Below, one piece after another: positions 1 through 8,359 of a stretch of 64,000 nt of DNA. This DNA is from Ruminococcus sp. GTDB taxonomy: Bacteria; Bacillota; Clostridia; Oscillospirales; Ruminococcaceae. Position numbers and translations under genes: made by a program. The number at the start of each line of letters is the position of its first letter. The stretch's first letter is position 1. The notes beneath the pieces are model-generated. The model was not told where the DNA came from. It made no database searches and saw nothing but the letters and a program-made list of their open reading frames with translations. The stretch covers positions 124,001 to 188,000 of the forward strand of contig JAFXXD010000041.1 of NCBI GenBank assembly GCA_017542475.1, given 5' to 3'.

Positions 1-1
1 G

Positions 2-487
2 AACGCGGCAGGCATAGACACGGGCGTTTACTTCTTCTCGCAGGCTACCACCACCGACGAGGCAATCGAGGAGGCAGACGCTGTCCTTGACGCTATATCG
101 GGCTGTAACGTCACCTATCCGGTTGTATACGACTGGGAGCTCATCTTCGACGACAGCGCCCGCACCGACGATGTCAGCGTTGAAACTCTCGCGGACTGCT
201 GTATCGCGTTCTGCGAGCGTGTGAAGTCGGCGGGCTACACTCCGATGATATACCAGAACAAGACGACCGCAATGCACAAGCTCGACCTCCCGCGGCTGAA
301 GGACTATGACTTCTGGCTCGCGGAGTACGGCGACGAGCCTACATACTACTACAAGTACGACATATGGCAGTATTCGAGCGACGGCACAGTCCCCGGGATT
401 GAGGGCAGGGTAGACCTCAATATCAGCTTCCGCGACTACGGCACGGGCAGCTCCGCCTCTGCACCGACATCTGACGAACCCGCATAA
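2..487 (+). CDS. GH25-family muramidase, C-terminal part (5' truncated by window edge)
   Basis: The reading frame is open from base 2 and ends in TAA. It matches the second half of a glycoside hydrolase family 25 lysozyme, which cleaves the MurNAc-GlcNAc bond of peptidoglycan. Visible signatures are YFFSQA, the strand PVVYDWE carrying the acidic D-x-E pair of the GH25 active site, and the typical C-terminal IWQYSSDGTVPGIEG..VDLN. The protein ends with a short Ser/Ala-rich tail. The N-terminus, and therefore any signal peptide, lies outside the window. A strong terminator follows directly. Family assignment is secure; the physiological role (autolysin or defence) cannot be read from this fragment. 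Confidence 0.88.
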   Translation, partial: NAAGIDTGVYFFSQATTTDEAIEEADAVLDAISGCNVTYPVVYDWELIFDDSARTDDVSVETLADCCIAFCERVKSAGYTPMIYQNKTTAMHKLDLPRLKDYDFWLAEYGDEPTYYYKYDIWQYSSDGTVPGIEGRVDLNISFRDYGTGSSASAPTSDEPA

Positions 488-492
488 TAACA

Positions 493-521
493 AATCCCCG
501 AGGCTGACCTCGGGGATTTTT
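493..521 (+). terminator. Rho-independent terminator after GH25 gene
   Basis: An 11-bp perfect stem (AATCCCCGAGG / CCTCGGGGATT) with a 4-base loop is followed by T residues. It lies between the stop codon of the GH25 gene and the end of a convergent minus-strand gene, so it probably serves both. Confidence 0.85.
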
Positions 522-523
522 CG

Positions 524-931
524 TTACCGGAGTTCGTTCTTCTTTCTGAGGCTGAGCACTATCATTACCACGCTTACGGCGGCGATAATGAGCCAGCAGT
601 AGGTCGGCTTGACAAGAGCCTCAAAGCCCGCAAACGGCGTAACCAGCAGAGCCGCGGGGATAATGAACCAGTCGGCGAGGAGCGCGAATTTGGCGATGAT
701 GAAACCGACCACCGAAACGGCAAGTATTACGGAGAATACCACCGTCGCTGCCTTCGGGTATCTGCCCTTTGCGATGTAGAGCAGCCACGCTCCGATGTAC
801 AGGAGCGTCACCGCGAGAAAGAGCCATTTCAGCAGCGGTGCTGTGCCTGAGACGAAATAGGCAAAGTTGGCTAAGGTCGCGAGGATATGTGCTATGAGCA
901 CGCTGATGGGCGAAGTCAGTACCTTTTTCAT
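524..931 (-). CDS. Small four-helix membrane protein, unknown function
   Basis: A 135-residue protein, almost entirely hydrophobic, with about four membrane segments and a basic C-terminus (LRKKNELR). Its start has a strong Shine-Dalgarno sequence (AAGGAGG, 8 nt upstream). It lies 16 nt downstream of another small membrane protein of similar size on the same strand, so the two are probably co-transcribed. No catalytic motif is visible and I do not recognise the family. Confidence 0.7.
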   Translation of the reverse strand: MKKVLTSPISVLIAHILATLANFAYFVSGTAPLLKWLFLAVTLLYIGAWLLYIAKGRYPKAATVVFSVILAVSVVGFIIAKFALLADWFIIPAALLVTPFAGFEALVKPTYCWLIIAAVSVVMIVLSLRKKNELR

Positions 932-947
932 AGGAACACCTCCTTGG

Positions 948-1373
948 TTACGCGGGCTGACACTTCTTAACGCTGAGAAACAGGGTCGAGATAAGGAACA
1001 TCATACCCGTGGCGAGGCAGTACGCGACCGCCTGACTTCCCGACTCGCTCCACAGGAGCATACCCATTCCCGCGAAGAGCATATTCACGAGCAGACCCGC
1101 GAAGAGGAAGGCACAGCTCGCCATAAAGCCTTTTCTGCGCCCTATCCTGAGGAAGAGCGCGAGCAGTGCGATACTTGCTCCCTGCAATGCGACTGTCAGA
1201 ACAGAAAATGCGATGTCTAAGCCGAAGGTGATGAGCGGGACAGTGTCGCTGCTCCTGTCACGTGTGAGAAGCGAGTATATCAGTGTAGCTCCCGCGGGAA
1301 TGAGAGCGAGGAACATCAGCGCTCCGAGAGCCGTCCCGATGTGACCTGCGAGCCTGTTTGACTTTGTTTTCAT
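948..1373 (-). CDS. Small membrane protein, unknown function
   Basis: A 141-residue protein with about four predicted membrane helices separated by short basic loops (for example RIGRRKG near the middle). The ATG is preceded by GGGGGAG at suitable spacing. It is the first gene of an apparent two-gene minus-strand unit with the following 135-residue membrane protein. No motif identifies a function. Confidence 0.7.
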   Translation of the reverse strand: MKTKSNRLAGHIGTALGALMFLALIPAGATLIYSLLTRDRSSDTVPLITFGLDIAFSVLTVALQGASIALLALFLRIGRRKGFMASCAFLFAGLLVNMLFAGMGMLLWSESGSQAVAYCLATGMMFLISTLFLSVKKCQPA

Positions 1374-1687
1374 TCTTATCTCCCCCTTTGTCCGTATTAT
1401 ACATCATAGAGCGGCGGAGCTGAAGATAGAAATTGTCACTTTCGCAGTTACATTTGTCACAAATTGGTGCGAAATGCTGAGCCGTTAGCCATTAGCCGTT
1501 AGCTGTGGTGTCGCCTGCGGCGAATACTTTGAAAATGGGACGTCGAGGACGCCGTCCCCTACAAATCATCGCCGTCAGGCAATACAAATAATTCCGCATT
1601 CCGCATTCCGAACTCCGAATTAGACGAAGTCTCGTCTTGCCAATTATGCAAAAATGTGGTATGATAGAAGCCGAACGGAGGGATATT
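1374..1687. repeat. Intergenic region with TTAGC-type and GTAGGGG-type repeats
   Basis: This 314-bp gap has no convincing gene. It holds a run of GCCGTTAGCC/ATTAGCC units (about 1480-1505) followed by a CGCCTGCGGCG palindrome. It also has a copy of the dispersed TGTAGGGG palindrome family on the minus strand (about 1537-1563) and an A/T-rich run of CCGAATT-like units (about 1590-1622). The same three motifs recur in other gaps of the window. Confidence 0.6.
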
Positions 1688-2452
1688 ATGATTGCAAATT
1701 ACCACACCCACACCTATCGCTGTCATCACGCCAAGGGCGAGGACAGGGAATACGTCGAGCACGCGATAGCAAGCGGCTTTAAGGTGCTCGGCTTCTCCGA
1801 CCACTGCCCGTGGGTCTACCCATATGCCTACGTATCGGATTCGCGCATGGAGCCGCGGGAGCTCGACGGCTATTTCCGCTCGCTGACCGACCTCAAAAAG
1901 GAGTACGCGGGCGATATCACGATATATATCGGCTTTGAAGCCGAATACGACCCCGAGCTCATAGAGGCGCAGGACAAGCTTCTCGCGGGCTATCCCGTGG
2001 ATTATATGATACTGGGTCAGCACTCGGTTCGTGCGGAGCCGTATGCGCCGTACACGGGTATACCGTCGGACAGCGAAGCGGAGCTCATCGAGTACGTGGA
2101 CTCGGTCATTGCGGGAATGGAATCGGGCAGATACGCCTATCTTGCGCACCCCGACCTGTTCAATTTCACGGGCAGCCGCGACATCTGCGACAGGGAGTTC
2201 ACGCGCCTGTGCCGCTATCTGAAGGAGCACGACCAGCCTGTGGAGATAAACCTCCTCGGTGTGCGTGACGGCAGGAATTACACGTCCGAGCGTTTTCTCG
2301 GGATAGCGCGGGAGGTCGGGTGCTCCGCCATTATCGGCTGCGACGCGCACACGCCGTCCATGCTGAGCGACACCGCCCCGATAGAGAGATGTCTTGCCCT
2401 CGCGGAGAAATTCAGCCTGCCCGTAGTGGAGAAGATAGCGGGACTGGAATAG
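1688..2452 (+). CDS. PHP-domain phosphatase, histidinol-phosphatase (HisJ/HisK) family
   Basis: A 254-residue protein that begins with the PHP metal-binding motif NYHTHTYRCHHA and continues with GFSDHC, the metal ligand region GFEAEYD and a C-terminal CDAHTP. These are the four conserved motifs of the PHP superfamily. Length and motifs fit HisJ/HisK-type histidinol-phosphate phosphatases, but PHP proteins also include phosphoesterases of unknown substrate and no other his gene is nearby. I chose the ATG at 1688 because CGGAGGG lies 6 nt upstream; an upstream in-frame ATG at 1637 has no ribosome site. The gene ends at a long repeat tract. Confidence 0.82.
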   Translation: MIANYHTHTYRCHHAKGEDREYVEHAIASGFKVLGFSDHCPWVYPYAYVSDSRMEPRELDGYFRSLTDLKKEYAGDITIYIGFEAEYDPELIEAQDKLLAGYPVDYMILGQHSVRAEPYAPYTGIPSDSEAELIEYVDSVIAGMESGRYAYLAHPDLFNFTGSRDICDREFTRLCRYLKEHDQPVEINLLGVRDGRNYTSERFLGIAREVGCSAIIGCDAHTPSMLSDTAPIERCLALAEKFSLPVVEKIAGLE

Positions 2453-2454
2453 TA

Positions 2455-2661
2455 ACAATCGCGGGCGCGGTGTCCGCGCTGCCGATTCGCGCTGTCGCTC
2501 GCAAGCTCGCTCACTTTGCAAAAAAGGCAAGTCTGTTTTCGCGGTTCTGACAATCGCGGGCGCGGTGTCCGCGCTGCCGATTCGCGTTGTCGCTCGCAAG
2601 CTCGCTCACTTTGCAAAAAAAGGCAAGTCTGTTTTCGCGGTTCTGACAATCGCGGCGACAG
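2455..2661. repeat. 95-bp tandem direct repeat (two full copies and a partial third)
   Basis: Copies start at about 2455, 2550 and 2646 (period 95-96 bp). They are nearly identical, differing mainly by one A in an oligo-A run. Each unit contains GCTCGCAAGCTCGCTCACTTTGC, which itself has internal symmetry, and an AAGGCAAG element. No ORF is supported here. Confidence 0.85.
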
Positions 2662-2679
2662 GCTTGCCTTTTTTTTTGA
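2613..2679. terminator. Bidirectional terminator formed by end of the tandem repeat
   Basis: An A-run followed by GGCAAG (near 2615) can pair with CTTGCC plus a T-run (about 2663-2678). This gives an A-tract/T-tract hairpin with a large loop between the convergent PHP gene and folC. The upstream repeat unit contains the same GGCAAG half-stem, so alternative pairings are possible. Confidence 0.5.
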
Positions 2680-2750
2680 TACAGCGCGAAGCCGAAAGTT
2701 TCGCGCCATAATTTGTCTGCAGCGTCAGCTGTCCCCGCGTGGCATAGGGA

Positions 2751-4034
2751 TCACTTTTTCGTGATTTTGCCGAGCGCCTCGCAAAACTCCCGATACATAT
2801 ACAGCGAGCCGAGCGCGACAAGCGGTATGCCGTTATCCTTCGCGAAGGAATAGGCAGCTTTCACGCCTTTTGCGAGGTCGGTGAAGCTCCGCGCGGCAAT
2901 GCCCTCGCGGGTGAAGGCGTCGGCGAGCACGGTGCTGTCGAGAGCTCGGGGATTGTCGGGAATGACGGTGAAGGCGCGTTCAACGTACTGACCGAGAATG
3001 GACGGGTAGAGCCGATACTCCTTATCCGCCATAACGCCGACGAGCAGGGCGACCTTTCCGCCGCCGAAGCACTGGCGTATGCTTGACGCCGCCTGACGGA
3101 TACCGTCGGGGTTGTGAGCACCGTCGAAGATGACAACGGGGTCGGAGCACAGCAGCTCGAACCTGCCATGCCACTTAGTCTCCGCGAGACCCTTTCGCAC
3201 GGCTTCGTCGGAGATATCGAGCCCCTCGCGGCGGAGGAGCTCCACAGCCGTGAGGACGTTGGCGATGTTGTATATCTGATACGTGCCTATGAGCGGCACA
3301 CGCGCCTTGCCGAAGCCGTCGAATTCGAGCTCCGTGCCGCCGATACCCGTGGAGGTGCCGAGCGTGCGGAACTGGTCGGTGACGCTGAGCGGCGCATTTT
3401 TCTCGAAGGCGGCAGCGTTTATGACCTCAAATGCGTCGAGGTCTGCCCCGCCGTAGAGGACAGGTCTGCCCTCCTTGATTATCCCCGCCTTGTGAGCGGC
3501 GATCTCGCGGACAGTTCCGCCGAGGAAGGCGGTGTGGTCGAGGGCGACATTGGTTATCACCGACAGCAGCGGCGACTTCACGACATTAGTGGAGTCGGTA
3601 TCACCGCCCATGCCGCACTCGATGATGGCTACATTGCAGTCCACGCGGCGGAAGAGCTCGTAAGCTGCTGCGGTGAGCACCTCGAACTCGGTGGGCTTAT
3701 CGTCCATGGACTCGGCGGCGGGGATGACGTCAGCCATTACCCAGTCGAGCACATTCATCGAGATCTCGCGGCAGTTTATGCGGAAGCTGTCGGTCACGCC
3801 CGTGAGGGCAGGTGAGGAGAAGCTCCCGACAACATATCCCGACGCGCGGAGAATATGGCTGAGCATAGCGGAAAACGAGCCCTTGCCGTTCGTTCCTGCG
3901 ACGTGTATTATCTTTGTTTCGCTCTGAGGGTCGCCGAGGATACGGCAGAGCTCGGTAATTCGTTCGAGCCCGAGCTTACTGCCTCTCTCCGCGGCTTTCT
4001 TCAGGTAGTCAGGCGTTAGAGCGTGTTTTTCCAT
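2751..4034 (-). CDS. folC: Bifunctional dihydrofolate synthase / folylpolyglutamate synthase
   Basis: A Mur-ligase-superfamily enzyme of 427 residues that adds glutamate to dihydropteroate or folates with ATP. The P-loop HVAGTNGKGS lies near the N-terminus, followed by SSPALTGVTDSFRING-like substrate segment, the IIECGMGGDTDSTNV motif and FDGAHNP in the C-terminal domain, all typical of FolC. I place the start at the ATG at 4034. It overlaps the folT stop region by 26 nt, which suggests translational coupling; a TTG further upstream (4052) is less likely. It is the second gene of a folT-folC operon under the THF riboswitch, linking folate uptake to its retention by polyglutamylation. Confidence 0.93.
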   Translation of the reverse strand: MEKHALTPDYLKKAAERGSKLGLERITELCRILGDPQSETKIIHVAGTNGKGSFSAMLSHILRASGYVVGSFSSPALTGVTDSFRINCREISMNVLDWVMADVIPAAESMDDKPTEFEVLTAAAYELFRRVDCNVAIIECGMGGDTDSTNVVKSPLLSVITNVALDHTAFLGGTVREIAAHKAGIIKEGRPVLYGGADLDAFEVINAAAFEKNAPLSVTDQFRTLGTSTGIGGTELEFDGFGKARVPLIGTYQIYNIANVLTAVELLRREGLDISDEAVRKGLAETKWHGRFELLCSDPVVIFDGAHNPDGIRQAASSIRQCFGGGKVALLVGVMADKEYRLYPSILGQYVERAFTVIPDNPRALDSTVLADAFTREGIAARSFTDLAKGVKAAYSFAKDNGIPLVALGSLYMYREFCEALGKITKK

Positions 4035-4602
4035 TACTGCAAACCTTTTCAATTTGTTTTGAGAATGCCTTGTTCTTCATAAGCAGGATAATGAGCGTGG
4101 ATTCGACAATGACAATGCCGGTATACACCGCCGCGCGCCACGCGAACATCAGCGTTATGGGGTATTGACCGCCGTAGAGGTAGTACAGACCGATAGTCTT
4201 GATGACCATCGAGCCGACGATATGACCCGCGAGGTCGGCGAGAATGACGGCGAGGGTCTTGTTGCTCCTGAACATATACATCGAGACGAGACCCGAAACA
4301 AAGCCGATAGCGATGAATCCGACGGTAGTCACGGGGTTCGGAGCATAGCCCTTGAGGAAGCAGCCGAAGTAGTCCGCACCGAAGCCGACCGCCGCACCCA
4401 CGAAGGGACCGAACCATATACCCGCCATAACGATGGGCAGGTTTTCGATACCGATACGTGCGAAGGGCGTGACCTCAATTGAGAACACCTTGCCGACAGC
4501 GCCGCTGAGGGCTGTGAGAAAGGCAGCGATGATAAGCACGCGGAGATTCCCGAACAGCTTGAGGTTGTTGACGGGGGTGTTTTTGCTCTGAGTAGTATAC
4601 AT
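4009..4602 (-). CDS. folT: ECF transporter S component, folate-specific (FolT)
   Basis: A 197-residue integral membrane protein with about six helices, matching substrate-binding S components of energy-coupling-factor transporters. It shows the LRVLIIAAFLTAL..GAVGKVF N-terminal helix, IGIENLPIVMAGIWFGP and a YFGCFLKGYAPNP loop. Folate specificity is supported by the THF riboswitch upstream and by folC directly downstream. The start at 4602 has AAAAGGAGG upstream; an in-frame ATG at 4629 would place that ribosome site inside the gene. The shared energising module (EcfAAT) is not in the window, as usual for group II ECF systems. Confidence 0.9.
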   Translation of the reverse strand: MYTTQSKNTPVNNLKLFGNLRVLIIAAFLTALSGAVGKVFSIEVTPFARIGIENLPIVMAGIWFGPFVGAAVGFGADYFGCFLKGYAPNPVTTVGFIAIGFVSGLVSMYMFRSNKTLAVILADLAGHIVGSMVIKTIGLYYLYGGQYPITLMFAWRAAVYTGIVIVESTLIILLMKNKAFSKQIEKVCSNGKTRSNA

Positions 4603-4669
4603 AAATAAAAACCTCCTTTTCCACATCATACGACAAGGAAAGGAGGCGAACCTCTTACATATGTCCTAT

Positions 4670-4764
4670 GAAGCGGGATGCAAAGCGCGAACCGCGGCAT
4701 AAGCCTTCGTTTCGCCGACAACTCCCCGTTCGGCGAACACTTAACGAACTCGCTTTTACTCTTC
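4670..4764 (-). promoter_or_regulatory. Tetrahydrofolate (THF, folT-type) riboswitch
   Basis: Read on the minus strand, this leader matches the THF riboswitch core: GAAGAGTA at the 5' side, GTTAAGTGTTCGCC, an apical GC stem, CGCGGTTCGCG and the 3' TTTGCATCCCGCTTC that closes the outer helix with GAAG. Order and spacing follow the known class. Downstream, CCTCCTTTCC (about 4641-4650) can pair with the folT ribosome-binding region GGAAAAGGAGG. A competing hairpin GAGGTTCGCCTC can free it, so control is probably at translation initiation. Confidence 0.88.
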
Positions 4765-4793
4765 AATTAAGCGGTGAATGTCTCACCACCTTT

Positions 4794-4822
4794 ATTATAT
4801 GACAAGCGGATGTGGAAGTCAA
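4794..4822 (-). promoter_or_regulatory. Sigma-70-type promoter for folT-folC
   Basis: On the minus strand TTGACT (4822-4817) and TATAAT (4799-4794) are separated by exactly 17 bp. Transcription would start near 4787, about 23 nt before the THF aptamer. Confidence 0.85.
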
Positions 4823-5106
4823 TAGGCGGGGACAAATTTGTAGTTTTATACGGTTTGCACAGTGCGGAGCGCGGCTTTTTGTGGAAAATGCGTGCTGTTG
4901 TCTGACCGTTAGCCGTCAGGCGATACCATCAGCTAAAGGCTGAACTCCAATAGCTGACGGCTCCGTTTAGTCAGTATACACATTAATGAACGGGTATATT
5001 CGTGAAATATAACGAATATCACACGTCACAGCAATAAATTCTTTATTTTTTAATAAAAGTGTGATATAATTCTAATATGGCTATCTATAATATCGGAGGT
5101 TGAACG
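4823..5106. other. Divergent intergenic region with repeat tract and candidate promoter for the HAD gene
   Basis: Between folT and the HAD gene there is no ORF. About 4905-4970 holds GTTAGCCGTCAGGCGATACC followed by inverted AGCTGACGGCT units, related to repeats near 1480 and 13385. An extended -10 TGTGATATAAT (TATAAT at 5065-5070) precedes the HAD gene, with a weak TTTATT at the -35 position 17 bp upstream. Confidence 0.5.
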
Positions 5107-5931
5107 ATGAAAAAAACGCTGTATGTATCCGACCTTGACGGAACTCTCCTGAGTCCCGCACCTGCGATAACGGAGCGTACCGCGTCTGTCATCAACTCCC
5201 TTATTGCAAAGGGGATGAACTTCACCTTTGCCACCGCGAGAAGCGTGTATTCGGCGATACCGATAACCTCGGCGCTGGATATAAACGTACCGTGCCTGCT
5301 GATGAACGGCGTGAGCGTGTACGACATCGCGGCGAAAGCCTACATAAACAGCGAGTTCATACCGCCCGAGGCTTCGGCGGAGGTGCTGCGTTCGTTCGAG
5401 CGGCACGGCATACACTGCTTTATGTACCGCATAGAGGACGGGGTACTGATATGCTACTACTCCGAGCTGACGACCAAGGTCATGCGGAGCTTTGCCGAGG
5501 TGAGGAAGCACGAGTACAAAAAGCCGTTCGTACAGCTTGACCGCCTCGCGGATATGGCTGACGGCTGTACCGTCTACTTCACGACGACGGGTCACTACGA
5601 GGACCTCTTGCCCGTGAAGCTCGAAGCCGAGACGATAGCGGGAGTGGACACCGCCTTCTACCTCGACGTGTACAACGGCGAGTGGTACCTCGAGATATTC
5701 TCGCATAAAGCCTCAAAGGCGAACGGTATCAGACTTCTCCGCGAGAGATACGGCTTTGACGAGGTGGTCGCCTTCGGGGACAACCTCAACGACCTGAGTA
5801 TGTTCGGGGCGGCAGATGTGAGGATAGCCGTCGGGAACGCGAAGGAGGAGCTGAAAGCCGCGGCGGATATCGTCATAGGCACAAATGATGACAACGGAGT
5901 AGCCGAATGGCTTGTCTCCGCTTACAGATAA
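5107..5931 (+). CDS. HAD-superfamily Cof-type phosphatase
   Basis: A 274-residue haloacid-dehalogenase-like hydrolase of the Cof (IIB cap) subfamily. It starts with the catalytic DLDGTLLS motif (nucleophile Asp) and ends with VVAFGDNLNDLSMFGAADVRIAVGNA (motif IV, Mg ligands). The middle ~110 residues form the cap that defines substrate. Such enzymes dephosphorylate sugar phosphates, FMN or pyridoxal phosphate; the substrate here cannot be told. The ATG has GGAGG 9 nt upstream. It is followed within 26 nt by iorA and may be co-transcribed, though a functional link is not obvious. Confidence 0.87.
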   Translation: MKKTLYVSDLDGTLLSPAPAITERTASVINSLIAKGMNFTFATARSVYSAIPITSALDINVPCLLMNGVSVYDIAAKAYINSEFIPPEASAEVLRSFERHGIHCFMYRIEDGVLICYYSELTTKVMRSFAEVRKHEYKKPFVQLDRLADMADGCTVYFTTTGHYEDLLPVKLEAETIAGVDTAFYLDVYNGEWYLEIFSHKASKANGIRLLRERYGFDEVVAFGDNLNDLSMFGAADVRIAVGNAKEELKAAADIVIGTNDDNGVAEWLVSAYR

Positions 5932-5956
5932 TCAAACACGAAAGGACTACATAAAG

Positions 5957-7687
5957 ATGAAAAAACTTATGCTTGGAAACGAAGCCTTCGCAAGAGGCTT
6001 ATACGAGGCGGGCTGCAAGGTGGTATCGAGCTACCCCGGCACTCCCTCCACCGAGATAACAGAGGAGGTCGCTAAGTACGACGAGGTCTACGCGGAGTGG
6101 GCTCCCAACGAGAAGGTCGCAATGGAGACAGCTCTCGGAGCTTCCATCGCGGGCGCAAGGAGCTTCTGCGGAATGAAGCACGTCGGACTCAACGTTGCCG
6201 CCGACCCGCTCTACACTGCGGGATATACGGGCGTTAATGCAGGTATGGTCATCGCAGTTGCCGACGATCAGGGTATGCACTCCTCACAGAACGAGCAGGA
6301 CAGCCGCCACCACGCTATCGCGTCAAAGGTGCCTATGCTCGAGCCCTCGGATTCGACCGAGTGCAAGGAGTTTGTCAAGCTCGCATTCGAGCTCTCGGAG
6401 CAGTTCGACGCTCCGTTCATCGTGAGAATGTCCACAAGAGTGGCGCACTCGCAGAGCATAGTTGAAATGGAGGACAGGCAGGAGCTCGAGCTCAGGCCTT
6501 ACGAGAAATGTCCCCAGAAATTCGTAATGATGCCCGCATATGCAAAGGGCAGACACGTATTCGTCGAGGAGCGCACAAAGAAGCTCATCGCCTACGCCGA
6601 GACCTCGCCGCTCAACAGGGTGGAGATATCGGACAAGGCTGAATTCGGCGTTATAACCAACGGCGCGTGCTACCAGTACGTGAAGGAGGCTCTCGGAGAC
6701 AAGGCTTCCGTGCTGAAGCTCGGTATGGTGAACCCGCTTCCCGAGAAGCTCATTCAGGACTTCGCCGCGAAGTACGAGCAGGTATACGTGATCGAAGAGC
6801 TCGACGGCATAATCGAGGAGCACTGCCGCAACATCGGCGTAAACAACATCAAGGGCAAGGAGATATTCGGCTACATCGGCGAGCTCCCGCAGTCCGTCAT
6901 TGCTGAGAAGCTGCTCGGCGAGAAGAAGGACTTCGCAGCTCTCGAGGACAATATCCCTGTTCGTCCGCCTGTAATGTGCGCAGGATGTCCCCACCGCGGA
7001 CTGTTCTACTGCTTAAAGAAGCTCGGCGTTACGGTTTCGGGCGATATCGGCTGCTACACTCTCGGAGCCGCCGCTCCCCTCAATGCTATCGACACCACTA
7101 TTTGTATGGGAGCCTCCATTTCGGGACTTCACGGCTTCAACAAGGCTCGCGGAGCCGAGTCCGAGCACAAGACCGTCGCTGTTATCGGTGATTCGACCTT
7201 TATGCACAGCGGTATGACGGGACTTGTCAACATCGCATACAACAACTCGAATTCAACGGTTATCATACTCGACAACTCTATCACAGGTATGACAGGTCAC
7301 CAGCAGAACCCGACAACAGGCAAGAACCTCAAGGGCGACCCTGCGGCGGCTGTCAATCTTGAGGAGCTCTGCAAGGCTATCGGTATCAAGCGCGTCCGCG
7401 TGACCGACCCCTACAAGCTCGCCGAGACAGAGGCAGCTATCAAGGAGGAGCTCGCAGCAGACGAGGCTTCCGTTATCATCTCGCGCAGACCGTGCGCTCT
7501 GCTGAAATACGTCAAGCACAACCCGCCCTTCAAGGTAAACACCGAGAAGTGCGTAGGCTGCAAGATGTGTATGAAGCTCGGATGTCCCGCTATCTCGATG
7601 AGAGACGGCAAGGCAGTCATCGACCATACACAGTGCGTAGGCTGCGGAATCTGCAAGGAGCAGTGCAAGGTTGGTGCAATAGAATAA
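5957..7687 (+). CDS. iorA: Indolepyruvate:ferredoxin oxidoreductase, alpha subunit
   Basis: A 576-residue TPP enzyme subunit that oxidatively decarboxylates aryl pyruvates (indole-, phenyl-, hydroxyphenylpyruvate) to aryl-acetyl-CoA with ferredoxin as acceptor, or works in reverse. Seen in order: SSYPGTPSTEI, CAGCPHRGLFY, the TPP-binding segment GDIGCYTLG (about residue 361) to GDSTFMHSGMTG and DNSITGMTGHQ, and a C-terminal two-cluster ferredoxin domain (CVGCKMCMKLGCP and CVGCGICKEQC, from about residue 532). The start at 5957 follows GAAAGGA; the frame is open further upstream into the HAD gene but without a better start. The partner iorB lies 670 bp downstream, separated by two small genes. 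Confidence 0.95.
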   Translation: MKKLMLGNEAFARGLYEAGCKVVSSYPGTPSTEITEEVAKYDEVYAEWAPNEKVAMETALGASIAGARSFCGMKHVGLNVAADPLYTAGYTGVNAGMVIAVADDQGMHSSQNEQDSRHHAIASKVPMLEPSDSTECKEFVKLAFELSEQFDAPFIVRMSTRVAHSQSIVEMEDRQELELRPYEKCPQKFVMMPAYAKGRHVFVEERTKKLIAYAETSPLNRVEISDKAEFGVITNGACYQYVKEALGDKASVLKLGMVNPLPEKLIQDFAAKYEQVYVIEELDGIIEEHCRNIGVNNIKGKEIFGYIGELPQSVIAEKLLGEKKDFAALEDNIPVRPPVMCAGCPHRGLFYCLKKLGVTVSGDIGCYTLGAAAPLNAIDTTICMGASISGLHGFNKARGAESEHKTVAVIGDSTFMHSGMTGLVNIAYNNSNSTVIILDNSITGMTGHQQNPTTGKNLKGDPAAAVNLEELCKAIGIKRVRVTDPYKLAETEAAIKEELAADEASVIISRRPCALLKYVKHNPPFKVNTEKCVGCKMCMKLGCPAISMRDGKAVIDHTQCVGCGICKEQCKVGAIE

Positions 7688-7688
7688 T

Positions 7689-7713
7689 TGTAGGGGCGGA
7701 TATTATCCGCCCG
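7689..7713. repeat. TGTAGGGG palindrome element
   Basis: TGTAGGGGCGGATATTATCCGCCCG lies between iorA and the next small gene. It contains the perfect inverted repeat GGCGGATATTATCCGCC-like core. The same 25-bp element recurs at about 60482, so it is a dispersed family member and not a gene-specific terminator. Confidence 0.75.
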
Positions 7714-7735
7714 TAACCGAAAACTGGAGAACTAC

Positions 7736-7927
7736 ATGAAGGTAAGAAAAATAAACTGCCCTTACTGCAGCATTGAAATGAAGTACATCGGTACTAAGCG
7801 CATACAGCTCGGAAAGAGCAACATCATATTCGAGCACCTCGACAACTGGCTCTCGGGAGCTCTTCCCGTCAGCATATATGAGTGCCCGAAGTGCGCGAAG
7901 CTCGAATTTTTCAGATACAGGAAGTAA
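7736..7927 (+). CDS. Small zinc-ribbon protein
   Basis: A 63-residue protein with two knuckles, CPYC near the N-terminus and CPKC near the C-terminus, about 40 residues apart, as in nucleic-acid-binding zinc ribbons. It sits between iorA and iorB. The ATG follows CTGGAG at about 7 nt. The role is unknown; the position inside the ior cluster may be incidental. Confidence 0.7.
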   Translation: MKVRKINCPYCSIEMKYIGTKRIQLGKSNIIFEHLDNWLSGALPVSIYECPKCAKLEFFRYRK

Positions 7928-7939
7928 CGAGGCAGGATT

Positions 7940-8338
7940 ATGATACAGATGAACATATACGAGGAGTTCGCACACTGGCTGGATAGCCTCCTCGAAAACA
8001 ATGATATGCCTGAGGGTACGGCAGCTTTCTGCCTCAATCTCTACGAGGAATCCGACGAGGAGCACCTCTACGCGGCACAGCTTATCGCGGCGGGAGCCTT
8101 CGACCCCGACGACGAGGCAGGCGAATGGGCTTGCGAGGAGGTATGGAGCTGCGGGGAGGACGTATTCACCGTGGATACCTCCGACGAGGACGATACGGGC
8201 TGGAAGCACGCACAGGAGCTCTTCCGCGAAATGCTGGAGGAATACCTTGTCAGCGGAACATACAAGAGCGTGCTCGGCGGCGCAAAGGGCATAGCCGTCG
8301 GCTTCGTGGACGGCGAGCTCGAAATAGTGAAGAAATAA
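7940..8338 (+). CDS. Acidic protein of unknown function between iorA and iorB
   Basis: A 132-residue, very acidic soluble protein (clusters such as EESDEEH and DTSDEDDTGW) with a short conserved-looking C-terminal end (GIAVGFVDGELEIVKK). No signal peptide, membrane segment or catalytic motif is seen. It starts 12 nt after the zinc-ribbon gene and ends 21 nt before iorB, consistent with one transcript. I do not recognise the family; codon use matches the neighbours, so it is likely a real gene. Confidence 0.7.
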   Translation: MIQMNIYEEFAHWLDSLLENNDMPEGTAAFCLNLYEESDEEHLYAAQLIAAGAFDPDDEAGEWACEEVWSCGEDVFTVDTSDEDDTGWKHAQELFREMLEEYLVSGTYKSVLGGAKGIAVGFVDGELEIVKK

Positions 8339-8359
8339 CTTCAAAGGAGTAATATACAA

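Noticed and set aside
2455..2661. Tandem repeat as a CRISPR array
   Set aside because: The 95-bp units are contiguous copies with no short conserved repeat separated by unique spacers, and no cas gene is present.
4009..4629. Longer folT start at 4629
   Set aside because: The AAAAGGAGG ribosome site and the riboswitch sequestering element fit the ATG at 4602; the longer form would put them inside the coding region.
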